From Oscillibacter sp. (GTDB taxonomy: Bacteria > Bacillota > Clostridia > Oscillospirales > Oscillospiraceae): 45,759 nt of DNA. Of the stretch, positions 33,707-41,676 are shown piece by piece. Under the pieces are notes generated by a model, which searched no databases, was not told where the DNA came from, and saw only the letters and a list, made by a program, of their open reading frames with translations. The stretch is taken from NCBI GenBank assembly GCA_017527365.1, contig JAFXQD010000098.1:1-45759 (forward strand), in the 5' to 3' direction. Position 1 is the first letter of the stretch. Each line of letters begins with the position of its first letter. A program made the translations under genes and the position numbers.

Positions 33707-34810
33707 ATGGATATTCGGAGCGCGTTGGAGAAAATGCTTCGGGAGTTTGGAGCGGAAATCTTTCGGAATCCCAAACGCATGGTGTCAATTCTTCGGGATA
33801 TTGCCCCCGGTTTGGAAGCGGAGAGCAATACTTTGCGCCAACTTGCCGAGCGCGGCCTGTTCGCCGAACTCGAACAGGCCGCGCAGGAGGACGACGCCCG
33901 GCGCGGACGCGTCGTCATGAAACTGAGGACTTATTTGACGGACTACCTGCAACTTTCCGAAGAACTCGCGGAGCGGTATGTCGCGCTTCTGCTCGACCTT
34001 TACGGCCTTCCGCGCAGTTTGGCAGCGTGCCGGACATTGACCGGACGGGAAGGAAATCTGACATGGGAGCTTGAAGAAAACGGTCTGCTGACAGTCTCCG
34101 GCGTCGGCGCCATGCAAAACTATGTTTTCGCGTCGGACGCGGTGAACACTCCGTGGTGGGAACGTCGGATGGAAATCGCGGCGGTGCGCGTGGGAGAGGG
34201 CGTGACGGCGGTCGGCGATTCGGCGTTTTACGGTTGCGGGGAACTAAAAACCGTGACGCTTCCGGAAAGCGTGGTTCGTATCGGAGAGTGGGCGTTCGCC
34301 GACTGCGCCCGCCTCGACGGCGTGAAACTGCCCCAAAGCCTGCGCCGTATCGAACGCGGCGCCTTCTCCGACTGCAAAGCCCTCTCCGGAATCTCCGTCC
34401 CCGACGGAGTGAGCGTCATCGAAAGCTGGACGTTTTGCAACTGTCCGCGCCTGCGCCGCGTGGAGATTCCCGACACCGTTTCCAATATCGGTCAGCGCGC
34501 TTTTCAAGGTTGCGCGCTTCTTTCGCATGTTCAGATTCCCGCCGTTGCGCAAGTGGAAGATACCGCTTTTGACAGAGCTGTCATCTTAACGCGGCGCGTC
34601 CCTCGCGGGCTGTCCGTCTCCGGCGACGCGCCGTCTCAGAGCCACAAGCCCGGCCGGGGATTGATTGAGCTCTTCGACTGGCTCAACGCCGCCTATCAAA
34701 AGTTTCTGCTTCTGCTCTTCGCGCTTGTCGTGCTTCTGCGCCACGGCTCTTGGACGCTTCTGTTACTGCTTGCGCCCGTCGGACTGCTTCTGCTCTGCCG
34801 CGAATGGTAG
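33707..34810 (+). CDS. BspA-type leucine-rich-repeat membrane protein
   Basis: A 367-residue protein with three parts. Residues 1-105 form a helical N-terminal region with no recognised domain (LREFGAEIFRNPKRMVSILR, then DLYGLPRSLA). Residues about 118-290 are LRR_5 (BspA-like) repeats, marked by TAVGDSAFYGCGELKTVTLP, RIGEWAFADCARLDGVKLP and VIESWTFCNCPRLRRVEIP. The C terminus (about 328-367) has hydrophobic segments, LLLLFALVVLLRHG and LLLLLAPVGLLLLC, that would anchor it in the membrane. No signal peptide is seen at the N terminus, so the LRR part may face the cytoplasm. It is convergent with the rhomboid-like gene. Confidence 0.8.
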   Translation: MDIRSALEKMLREFGAEIFRNPKRMVSILRDIAPGLEAESNTLRQLAERGLFAELEQAAQEDDARRGRVVMKLRTYLTDYLQLSEELAERYVALLLDLYGLPRSLAACRTLTGREGNLTWELEENGLLTVSGVGAMQNYVFASDAVNTPWWERRMEIAAVRVGEGVTAVGDSAFYGCGELKTVTLPESVVRIGEWAFADCARLDGVKLPQSLRRIERGAFSDCKALSGISVPDGVSVIESWTFCNCPRLRRVEIPDTVSNIGQRAFQGCALLSHVQIPAVAQVEDTAFDRAVILTRRVPRGLSVSGDAPSQSHKPGRGLIELFDWLNAAYQKFLLLLFALVVLLRHGSWTLLLLLAPVGLLLLCREW

Positions 34811-34874
34811 CGTGAAGTTTTCGCCGGACAATTCAAACCGAAAGGTCGATTTGCTGATGAATTTATCGGGCGCG

Positions 34875-35750
34875 TTATTGGAAGTGCTCGTGGTTGAAAA
34901 TATGCTCCTCGCAGAAGCAATGGTAGCCGGAACAGCGGGAGCAGTAACGGAACTGCAAAGCGGGGGAATCGGCGTCGGTTCGCCCGCAGATTTCGCACTT
35001 GTGCCGATAGCCCTGCCGGGCTTCCTTGCGCTTCTGCTCCCGCGCCGCCGTCCGGAAGCGAATCGTTTTCGGCGAGGTCTGATGTTTCGCCCTTTGGCGG
35101 CGATAAATGAGCCAGTCGGTAATGTCGGGCCAGAAAAACACGAAGAAATTGAGAATGGCAATCAGCGGGAGCAAAGCCCCGGCGAGGTTCAGGCTAAGGG
35201 CGGCGGAGAGTATCGAGAAGCCGAAAAAGGCGGCGTCGAGCCAAGCGAGCCATTTGACCTTCACGGGGATGATGAGAAAGAGAAGGAACTGCACGTCGGG
35301 GTAGAGCATGGCGTAGGCGAAAAACATGGACAGGTTTACATAACTCGTGCCGACAATCTGCGCGTCCCCGGCAATCAGCCCGGAAATAACGCCGACAAGA
35401 ACCGTCAGCGCGACGCCGGAGAGGTAGTAGAGGTTGAATTTTGCCGTGCCCCATTCGCGCTCCAAGGTTGTGCCAATCATGTAGTAGAGGTAGAGGAAGA
35501 GCGCCAGCCAGAGGGCGTCGCGGAAAGACGCGTATCCGGGCATAAGGACGAACGTCGCAAGGCGCCAGATTTCGCCGCGAAGGATGGACTGCCAGCGGAA
35601 CGCCAGAAAGCTGACGGCGGTCGCGTTGGAAAACACGGTTAGGACGTATACGACGGCCTGCGCAATGACGATATAGCGCATAAGTCCGGGCAGCCCGAAA
35701 TTCGGATAGCGCCGCACGAAACGCTCCGAAAAGTCATGCAGTTTGTTCAA
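34875..35750 (-). CDS. Rhomboid-like membrane protein with C-terminal zinc-ribbon-like segment
   Basis: A 291-residue protein with six or so membrane helices in a rhomboid layout: EIWRLATFVL in loop 1, TTLEREWGTAKFNLYYLSG, then GTSYVNLSMFFAYAMLYP, aligned with the usual GASG...AYAVLFP. The catalytic Ser position is kept (GTSY) but the second Gly is Tyr, and no His is visible in the last helix, so proteolysis is doubtful. The C-terminal tail holds CEICG, CSRCSGYHC and CEEH, a zinc-binding-like knuckle. The start is TTG at 35750, chosen because GGAGGG lies 6 nt before it. Confidence 0.78.
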   Translation of the reverse strand: MNKLHDFSERFVRRYPNFGLPGLMRYIVIAQAVVYVLTVFSNATAVSFLAFRWQSILRGEIWRLATFVLMPGYASFRDALWLALFLYLYYMIGTTLEREWGTAKFNLYYLSGVALTVLVGVISGLIAGDAQIVGTSYVNLSMFFAYAMLYPDVQFLLFLIIPVKVKWLAWLDAAFFGFSILSAALSLNLAGALLPLIAILNFFVFFWPDITDWLIYRRQRAKHQTSPKTIRFRTAAREQKRKEARQGYRHKCEICGRTDADSPALQFRYCSRCSGYHCFCEEHIFNHEHFQ

Positions 35751-35917
35751 GCGAATCCCTCCGTTCACAAAGTCGGCGGGCGGCGCGGGAAGCTCCCGCC
35801 GCCGCGCATGGCGGTTTGCGCCTCTTATTATACCTGCCCGGAGCCGAAAAGTCACGCATTATTTCCGCCTGTCCGCGGATTTCTCCGCCCCGGCTTGCGC
35901 GAAAAGCGGAAGGCGCC

Positions 35918-35946
35918 TTGACAGGGGCGCTCCGGGGCGCTATATT
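35918..35946 (+). promoter_or_regulatory. Sigma-A-type promoter for mnmA
   Basis: A perfect TTGACA at 35918-35923 and TATATT at 35941-35946 are 17 bp apart, about 46 bp before the mnmA ATG. Confidence 0.7.
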
Positions 35947-35991
35947 TGTTCGCGGAAACGCGCCGTTGCGCATAAGAAAGGGGGAGCGCCG

Positions 35992-37038
35992 ATGGGAACG
36001 AAAGTCATGGTAGCCATGAGCGGCGGGGTGGATTCGACCGTCGCGGCGTGGCTGTTGCGGCGCCAAGGCTACGACTGCGCGGGCGTCACCATGCTTCTGC
36101 ACGGCGAGGCGTCCGACGGCGCGGAGGACGCCCGCGACGCGGCGCGGCGTCTGGGAATCCCGCATTTCGTGTTCGACCTGCGCCGGGAGTTTGAGGAACA
36201 GGTTATCCGACCTTTCGCGGAGAGCTACGAGCGCGGCGACACGCCTAATCCGTGCGTCGCGTGCAACCGCTTCCTGAAATTCGGGGAGTTGTTGCGGCGG
36301 GCGCGGGAGGCGGGCGCGGACTATATCGCCACCGGACACTACGCCCGCGTATGCTTGACGCCGGATTCGGCGCGCTGGGGCGTTCGGAAGGGCTTGGAGC
36401 CCGCCCGCGACCAGAGTTACGTGTTGGCGCTCCTGACGCAAGGCCAGCTTTCCCGGACGCTGTTTCCCCTTGGGCGCATGGCGAAAGCGGAAACGCGGAG
36501 AATCGCCGAAGAACAGGGCTTCCTCAACGCCCGCAAGCGCGACAGTCAGGACATTTGCTTTATCCCCGACGGCGATTACGCCGGGTTTTTGGAGCGCCGC
36601 GCAGGGAAGCGTTACCCGTCCGGGGACATCCTCGACGAGAGCGGGCGCGTACTCGGACGGCACCGGGGCGCCGTCCGCTACACGCTCGGACAGCGGAAGG
36701 GGCTGGGCGTCAGCGCGGCGGAGCCGCTGTACGTGTGCGGGAAATCCATGTCGGACAACACGGTCACGCTCGGCTCGAACGCGTCCCTGTTCCGCCGAAC
36801 CCTGCTGGCGAAGGGCTGGGTATGGGGCGCCGCCGCGCCGACGGAAGCGCCTTTCCGCGCCTTGGCGAAAGTGCGCTACCGCCACGCCGAAGCCCCCGCC
36901 GTCGCGGAGCCGTTGCCCGACGGAAGCGTGAGAATCCGTTTCGACGTTCCGCAGAGAGCCATTACGACGGGGCAGACGGTGGCTCTGTATCGAAGCGACG
37001 CCGTGCTTGGCGGCGGCGTGATTGCCGCCGTTGAGTAG
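35992..37038 (+). CDS. mnmA: tRNA-specific 2-thiouridylase MnmA
   Basis: MnmA adds sulfur at U34 of tRNA(Lys/Glu/Gln) using ATP and a persulfide relay. The PP-loop AMSGGVDSTVAAWLL lies at the N terminus; the two catalytic cysteines sit in NPCVACN (about residue 86) and QDICFIPDGDY (about 187). TGHYAR and the RDQSYVLALL motif are also in place. The C-terminal domain reaches GGGVIAAVE. At 348 residues it is typical. The ATG at 35992 follows AAAGGGGGAG. It is monocistronic with its own promoter and terminator. Confidence 0.96.
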   Translation: MGTKVMVAMSGGVDSTVAAWLLRRQGYDCAGVTMLLHGEASDGAEDARDAARRLGIPHFVFDLRREFEEQVIRPFAESYERGDTPNPCVACNRFLKFGELLRRAREAGADYIATGHYARVCLTPDSARWGVRKGLEPARDQSYVLALLTQGQLSRTLFPLGRMAKAETRRIAEEQGFLNARKRDSQDICFIPDGDYAGFLERRAGKRYPSGDILDESGRVLGRHRGAVRYTLGQRKGLGVSAAEPLYVCGKSMSDNTVTLGSNASLFRRTLLAKGWVWGAAAPTEAPFRALAKVRYRHAEAPAVAEPLPDGSVRIRFDVPQRAITTGQTVALYRSDAVLGGGVIAAVE

Positions 37039-37049
37039 GCGGACGGCGA

Positions 37050-37086
37050 AGGCCGGGGGACGGCGCGTCTCCCGGCCTCGATTTTC
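37050..37086. terminator. Bidirectional terminator between mnmA and the permease gene
   Basis: An 11-bp stem, AGGCCGGGGGA paired with TCTCCCGGCCT (one wobble), closes a short loop and is followed by CGATTTT. The two flanking genes are convergent. Confidence 0.7.
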
Positions 37087-37110
37087 GCGGACGCGTCCGG
37101 CGGTCTTGCG

Positions 37111-38451
37111 TCAGGAATCGTCGGAGGGCTTTTCGGGTTCCGCGCTCTCCTTCCCGATACGAAATTCCTCTTTGCCAATGCGGATAACCAGCGGTTGGCG
37201 CGGCTTCAAGTCGCTGAAAGGCTTCACGGGGCGCGGCTCCCGGCTCACTTTCGCGTAGGCCATTAAATCCGTGGGGAGGTTCCTGTCTTCCAGACGCTTC
37301 CGCACGAGAAACTCCCCCGCGTAGCGCAGGCAGGCGCACACCGGGACGCCGAAAAACATTCCCGCCACGCCGAAGAAACTCCCGCCGACTAAAATGGCGA
37401 TAATCACCCACAGGCTGGAAAGCCCGGTCTGGTCGCCTAAAATCTTAGGGCCGATGATGTTGCCGTCCAACTGCTGGAGCGCCAGAACGAACACGGTAAA
37501 GTAAAGCGCCTGCATGGGCGAGACAAGCAGAATCAGGAACACGCTCGGAATCGCGCCTAAAAACGGCCCGAAAAACGGGATGATGTTCGTAACGCCGATG
37601 ACCACGGAGATAATGGAGACGTAAGGGAAGTTCAGCAGGGAACAGCCGATAAAGCACAGCACGCCGATAATGAGGGAATCGAGAAGTTTTCCGCGCACGA
37701 AGCCGGAAAAAATGCCGTCCACGCGCCGCGCCGCCCGGAGAATCCAACGCACGGTCGGGCGTTGGAACAGCCCGTAGAGAATGCGCCGTGCGCTCGCCGC
37801 GCACTGCTCTTTCGTGCCCAGAAAGTAAATGGATACGATGACGCCGATTAAAAGGTTTTTCAGGAACGTCATGACGTTGACCATGCCGCGTCCGGCGGCG
37901 GCCATAATGCTTTGCAGTTGGGAAAGCATGTCGTTGACGTAGGTCTCAATCTGCGTGTAGATGTCGGCCATGCGCTCGCTTACCCAGACTTCCGTCTCCG
38001 GGAAGCGCTCAAAGAGCATACGAATCCAGCCGTTGATGGTATTATAGTACGTCTCCATATTGGAAGCCAGTTGCGTGAAGCTTCGGTAGAGCTCCGGCAG
38101 GAGCACGGACATGAGCAGATAGACCAGCGTTGACATAATCGCCCACGCGATGGCGATACTGCATATCCGGGCGCTGGTCGAGGATAATTTGCCCTCCTTG
38201 CGGGCTTTGCGGAGGGAGTCGAAAAAGAGCCAGCGTTCAAAGAAGTTAATCAGCGGCGCGAGCATATAGGCGAGGAACGCGCCGTAGATAATGGGCATGA
38301 AGGCGCTGAAAAACTGAGACCAGACTTGAGGAATGAGCTTGCTTCCAAAGAAGGTGTCAAAGAACAGCAGGATGGCGGCCACGGTTCCGAACACCGCGAG
38401 ACCGATTTTGAAATAGGCGGAGCGGTCGCCGTTGGAATTGTTTTGCGGCAC
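37111..38451 (-). CDS. AI-2E family transporter (PerM/TqsA-like permease)
   Basis: A 446-residue membrane protein of the AI-2E family, whose members export autoinducer-2 or act as ion antiporters. Eight or so helices can be followed; typical signatures are LIIGVLCFIGCSLLNFPYVS, GVTNIIPFFGPFLGAIPS and QQLDGNIIGPKILG with a closing GLSSLWVIIAILVGGSFFG stretch. A long amphipathic periplasmic-like region separates the first helix pair from the rest, as is usual. The C-terminal tail of about 70 residues is charged. GTG at 38451 is preferred because AGAGGGGA lies at the right distance; an upstream start would add 23 residues without a ribosome site. The substrate is unknown. Confidence 0.88.
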   Translation of the reverse strand: MPQNNSNGDRSAYFKIGLAVFGTVAAILLFFDTFFGSKLIPQVWSQFFSAFMPIIYGAFLAYMLAPLINFFERWLFFDSLRKARKEGKLSSTSARICSIAIAWAIMSTLVYLLMSVLLPELYRSFTQLASNMETYYNTINGWIRMLFERFPETEVWVSERMADIYTQIETYVNDMLSQLQSIMAAAGRGMVNVMTFLKNLLIGVIVSIYFLGTKEQCAASARRILYGLFQRPTVRWILRAARRVDGIFSGFVRGKLLDSLIIGVLCFIGCSLLNFPYVSIISVVIGVTNIIPFFGPFLGAIPSVFLILLVSPMQALYFTVFVLALQQLDGNIIGPKILGDQTGLSSLWVIIAILVGGSFFGVAGMFFGVPVCACLRYAGEFLVRKRLEDRNLPTDLMAYAKVSREPRPVKPFSDLKPRQPLVIRIGKEEFRIGKESAEPEKPSDDS

Positions 38452-38522
38452 GGAAAATCCCCTCTTTTGCGTAATTTGCGGCGCAGGTCGCGGCGCGCAT
38501 AAAGCGGAACAGTCTGACAAGG

Positions 38523-38551
38523 ATTATACACGATTTTCCATGGAATTGCAA
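38523..38551 (-). promoter_or_regulatory. Minus-strand promoter for the AI-2E transporter
   Basis: TTGCAA (38551-38546) and a perfect TATAAT (38528-38523) are 17 bp apart on the minus strand. The TTGCAA hexamer is palindromic and also serves the divergent promoter. Confidence 0.6.
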
Positions 38552-38574
38552 TCCCGTTTTTTCTGTGCTATACT
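38546..38574 (+). promoter_or_regulatory. Plus-strand promoter for the lipid kinase, sharing its -35
   Basis: TTGCAA at 38546-38551 and TATACT at 38569-38574 are 17 bp apart, with a TGn extension. It shares its -35 with the promoter running the other way, so only one polymerase could bind at a time. Confidence 0.6.
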
Positions 38575-38663
38575 GGGCGGAACGCCGCCCGGAGAATCCG
38601 GAGCGGGCGAATCGCGCCGCGAACAGACGATTTCTGTCGGGCTTTGTCGGGAGGAATGAGAAA

Positions 38664-39560
38664 GTGACGGAGGGACGCGAAAAGAAACTGCTAATGATAG
38701 TCAACCCCCGCGCCGGAAAGAGCAAGTCACGCGGGCCGCTCTACGACGCGGCGGCGATATTTTCCGGCAACGGGTACTTGGTAAAAATACACAACACGGT
38801 CGCGCCCGGAGACGCGAAAGACTGCGCCCGCCGGGAAGGGGGCAAATATGACGCGGTGGTCGCCGTGGGCGGCGACGGCACGTTAAACGAGGTTGTGTCG
38901 GGGCTGATGAGGCTGGACAATCCGCCGCCGCTGGGCTATATCCCGCAGGGGAGCACGAACGATTTTGCGGCAAGCCTCCGCCTGTCCTCCGACCCGGCGG
39001 AAGCCGCCGCCGCAATCGCGCAGAGCGCGGGGCGCAAGCTCGACATCGGGCAGTGGAACAGGCGCTACTTTGTCTACGTGGCTTCGTTCGGAGCCTTTGC
39101 GCGGAGCTCCTATTCCGCGCCGCAGAACGTCAAGAACGCCCTCGGACACTTCGCCTATCTGCTGGAAGGCGTGAAGGACTTGGACAGCCTCCGCCCCTAT
39201 CCCATCCGGGCGAGCGCCGACGGGGAGAACTTGGACGGGGAATACCTGTTCGGGGCGGTATGCGACACGCTGTCCATCGGCGGCATTTTAAAGCTCTCCC
39301 CGGAGCAGGTCGCCCTTGACGACGGCTTGTTTGAGCTTCTGCTTGTCCCGAACCCGCGCACCCCCGCCGACTTGCAGGACTTAATGTCGGCGCTCATCAA
39401 TCAGGACTACGACGGAAAGGGGCTGGTGTTCCGCCACGCCTCGTCCGTCCGCATAGAGACGGAAGACGTTTTGCCGTGGTCGCTGGACGGCGAATACGCG
39501 CCCGGCGTCCCCGTGGCGGAGATTTCCAACCGACGGCAAGCCCTGACCATGCTCCTGTGA
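38664..39560 (+). CDS. Diacylglycerol-kinase-family lipid kinase
   Basis: A 298-residue soluble kinase of the DAGK catalytic (YegS/DgkB) family, probably phosphorylating diacylglycerol or a related lipid to return it to phospholipid synthesis. The motifs are NPRAGKSKS at the N terminus, VAVGGDGTLNEVVSGLM (nucleotide loop) near 62-78, and PQGSTNDFA near 94-102, with a C-terminal LDGEYAPG stretch. GTG at 38664 is the start because GGGAGGA lies 7 nt upstream. It is divergent from the permease and followed by a strong terminator. Confidence 0.92.
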   Translation: MTEGREKKLLMIVNPRAGKSKSRGPLYDAAAIFSGNGYLVKIHNTVAPGDAKDCARREGGKYDAVVAVGGDGTLNEVVSGLMRLDNPPPLGYIPQGSTNDFAASLRLSSDPAEAAAAIAQSAGRKLDIGQWNRRYFVYVASFGAFARSSYSAPQNVKNALGHFAYLLEGVKDLDSLRPYPIRASADGENLDGEYLFGAVCDTLSIGGILKLSPEQVALDDGLFELLLVPNPRTPADLQDLMSALINQDYDGKGLVFRHASSVRIETEDVLPWSLDGEYAPGVPVAEISNRRQALTMLL

Positions 39561-39576
39561 TTTCCAAACGACGGCA

Positions 39577-39613
39577 AAGCGTCCGGCGGGCGAACCCGCC
39601 GGACGCTTGTTTT
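39577..39613. terminator. Rho-independent terminator after the lipid kinase
   Basis: A 14-bp perfect stem AAGCGTCCGGCGGG/CCCGCCGGACGCTT with a CGAA tetraloop is followed by GTTTT. It also lies just beyond the convergent glycogen synthase gene. Confidence 0.9.
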
Positions 39614-39640
39614 GTCGCCAAACCAGAGATAGAACCCGCC

Positions 39641-41347
39641 TTACGGCTTCAAATCCAGATAGAGGGCGCGGTACTGCTTGGCGGAGTTCTCCCAAGAAAC
39701 GTCCTTTTCCATGTTGCGCCTGACCATTTCGTCCCAGCGGCCGCGCTCGGTGAAGTACACGGTCTTGGCGCGGTTGATAGCGTCGAGGAGCAGCCCCGCC
39801 TCGTAGCGGTCGAACGTGAAGCCGTTGCCCTCGTTGGTGAACTCGTTGTAGGGCTGCACGGTGTCCTTCAAGCCGCCCGTCTCGCGCACGATGGGCACGG
39901 TGCCGTAGCGCATGGCGATTAACTGCGTAAGCCCGCAGGGCTCAAAGCGGCTCGGCACAAGGAGCGCGTCGCACCCGGCGTAAATCATGTGCGCCCGCCC
40001 CTCGTCGTACATGATGTTGGAGCACACGGAGCCCTTGTACTCGTTCTCGTAGTAGCGGAAGGCGTCCTCGTACTGCTTGTCGCCCGTGCCCAGCACGACA
40101 ACCTGCGTGTTGCCGTCAATCAGCTCCCGGAAGATGAAGTTGATAAGGTCAAGCCCCTTCTGGTCGGTCAGGCGGGAGATAAGCCCGATGACAAACTTGC
40201 CCTCGTCCTGTTGAAGACCGAGTTGCTCTTGAAGGGCGCGCTTGTTGGCTTTCTTCTTCTCCACGGCGTCGGACTTGTCGTAATTCGCCGCCAGCAGGGG
40301 GTCGGTCGCGCTGTCCCACTGCTCGCAGTCGATGCCGTTGACAATGCCGCGCAGTTTGCCGGAATGGAAGCGCAAATGCGCGTCGAGGTTTTCGCCGTAT
40401 TCGCCCGTCTGGATTTCCCCGGCGTAGGTGTTGCTGACGGTCGTAATCATGGTGGCGTAAGCCAAGCCGCCCTTGAGCATGTTCGCGTCGTTGTAGTTCT
40501 GCTTCAGGACGGCGTAATCAAAGAGACCGTCGGGAAGCCCCGTCCAATACTGGATGGTCTTGATGTCGTAAATGCCTTGGAAGCGGAGGTTATGAATGGT
40601 GAGCACGCTTTGGGAGTTGGCAAGCGGGGTTTCGTTGAAGAGCGTGCGCAGATAGACGGGGACAAGCGCGGCCTGCCAGTCGTGGCAGTGGATGATGTCG
40701 GGCACCCAGTTCATATAGTTGAGGGCGGCGAGGGCGGCTTTGGCGAAATAGCAGAACTTCGGAATGTCGTCCACAAGGTTCGTGTACGGGTTGCCCCAGC
40801 TAAAGAACTCCTCGTTGTCGATGAAGTCGTAGACGACGCCGTCCCAGACGTACTCCATAATGCCCACGTAATAAGAGCGCCCGTCGGCGCAGAGGTCCAT
40901 GGTGAAGTCGCCCCGGAAAATCATCTTGTCCTGATACTTTTGAGGGATGCACTTGTAGCGGGGCAGAATGACTTTCACGTCGCAGTTCTGCTTAATCAGG
41001 GCTTTGGGGAGGGCGTACATCACGTCGCCGAGGCCGCCGGTTTTGACAAAGGGATAGCATTCCGAGCCAATGAAAGCCACGCTGCGCCGGGGTTCGGGCA
41101 TGGGTTCGGCGACGGGCGCGGCGGGCGCCTCCTCGACCGGAGCCGGCGCGGGCGCGGGTTCGGCGCCCTTCTCTTCGACCGGAGCCGGGGCGGGCGCGGC
41201 GTCCTTTTCCTTAACTGGAGCCGGGGCGGGTTCTTCCGTCGGCGCGGCGGGCGATTCGGAAACTACGGTCTCTTCCGCAATCGGCGCGGGAATCGGTTCG
41301 GAGAGCTTTGCGGATTTCTTCTTCGCGGCGGATTTTTTGGTGGACAT
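39641..41347 (-). CDS. glgA: Glycogen synthase (GT5) with Lys/Pro/Ala-rich N-terminal extension
   Basis: The enzyme extends alpha-1,4-glucan from ADP-glucose. The GT5 catalytic region starts near residue 90 with [20 protein letters not shown], and includes [24 protein letters not shown] and [11 protein letters not shown]. Catalytic-region length is the usual 478 or so. It is preceded by about 90 extra residues: a Lys-rich start ([13 protein letters not shown]) and then Pro/Ala/Glu-rich repeats such as [10 protein letters not shown] 41347 is preferred over one 6 nt upstream, which would be too close to AAAGGAG. The extension might bind another protein or the glucan. Confidence 0.9.
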   Translation of the reverse strand: MSTKKSAAKKKSAKLSEPIPAPIAEETVVSESPAAPTEEPAPAPVKEKDAAPAPAPVEEKGAEPAPAPAPVEEAPAAPVAEPMPEPRRSVAFIGSECYPFVKTGGLGDVMYALPKALIKQNCDVKVILPRYKCIPQKYQDKMIFRGDFTMDLCADGRSYYVGIMEYVWDGVVYDFIDNEEFFSWGNPYTNLVDDIPKFCYFAKAALAALNYMNWVPDIIHCHDWQAALVPVYLRTLFNETPLANSQSVLTIHNLRFQGIYDIKTIQYWTGLPDGLFDYAVLKQNYNDANMLKGGLAYATMITTVSNTYAGEIQTGEYGENLDAHLRFHSGKLRGIVNGIDCEQWDSATDPLLAANYDKSDAVEKKKANKRALQEQLGLQQDEGKFVIGLISRLTDQKGLDLINFIFRELIDGNTQVVVLGTGDKQYEDAFRYYENEYKGSVCSNIMYDEGRAHMIYAGCDALLVPSRFEPCGLTQLIAMRYGTVPIVRETGGLKDTVQPYNEFTNEGNGFTFDRYEAGLLLDAINRAKTVYFTERGRWDEMVRRNMEKDVSWENSAKQYRALYLDLKP

Positions 41348-41527
41348 ACTCATTACTCCTTTGCTTCGTGGCGCGCCAAACCGCGCCGCCCGCCTCGCGG
41401 GGGCAAGCGCCCCGTTTCCGGCGGACAGGCGCCGTTCGACCCGCGGCCTGTCGGTCAAATCGGCGGACCGCCCCGCCGTTGGAACGCCCGACCGACGACC
41501 CGCTTTGCTTTTTCGCCTGTTTCCGCT

Positions 41528-41556
41528 ATCATACCATGTTTCCCGCCGTATGTCCA
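41528..41556 (-). promoter_or_regulatory. Promoter for glgA
   Basis: On the minus strand TGGACA (41556-41551) and TATGAT (41533-41528) are 17 bp apart. The leader to the ATG is about 175 nt, GC-rich and able to fold, but no known riboswitch was recognised. Confidence 0.5.
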
Positions 41557-41584
41557 GTATTTTTTTGGCAACGGCGGCAAAGGT

Positions 41585-41613
41585 TTGCAAAACGCCGGGG
41601 GATATGGTACAAT
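41585..41613 (+). promoter_or_regulatory. Promoter for fhs
   Basis: TTGCAA at 41585-41590 and TACAAT at 41608-41613 are 17 bp apart, with TG one base before the -10. It is divergent from the glgA promoter about 30 bp away. Confidence 0.55.
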
Positions 41614-41676
41614 GCCGCCTGCTTAGGGGAGCCGCCCGCGCCGGGCGGCGAAACACGACCCAAAGGGGGAAAATTT

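Noticed and set aside
33477..33920. 147-codon frame in the AT-rich gap before the LRR gene
   Set aside because: It runs through the LRR promoter and into that gene in a different frame, with no ribosome site.
41348..41527. Structured regulatory RNA in the glgA leader
   Set aside because: The GC-rich sequence folds easily but no specific motif could be identified.
39989..41626. 545-codon open frame opposite glgA
   Set aside because: Antisense of a well-defined GT5 gene; composition is Val/Gly/Arg-rich with no domain.
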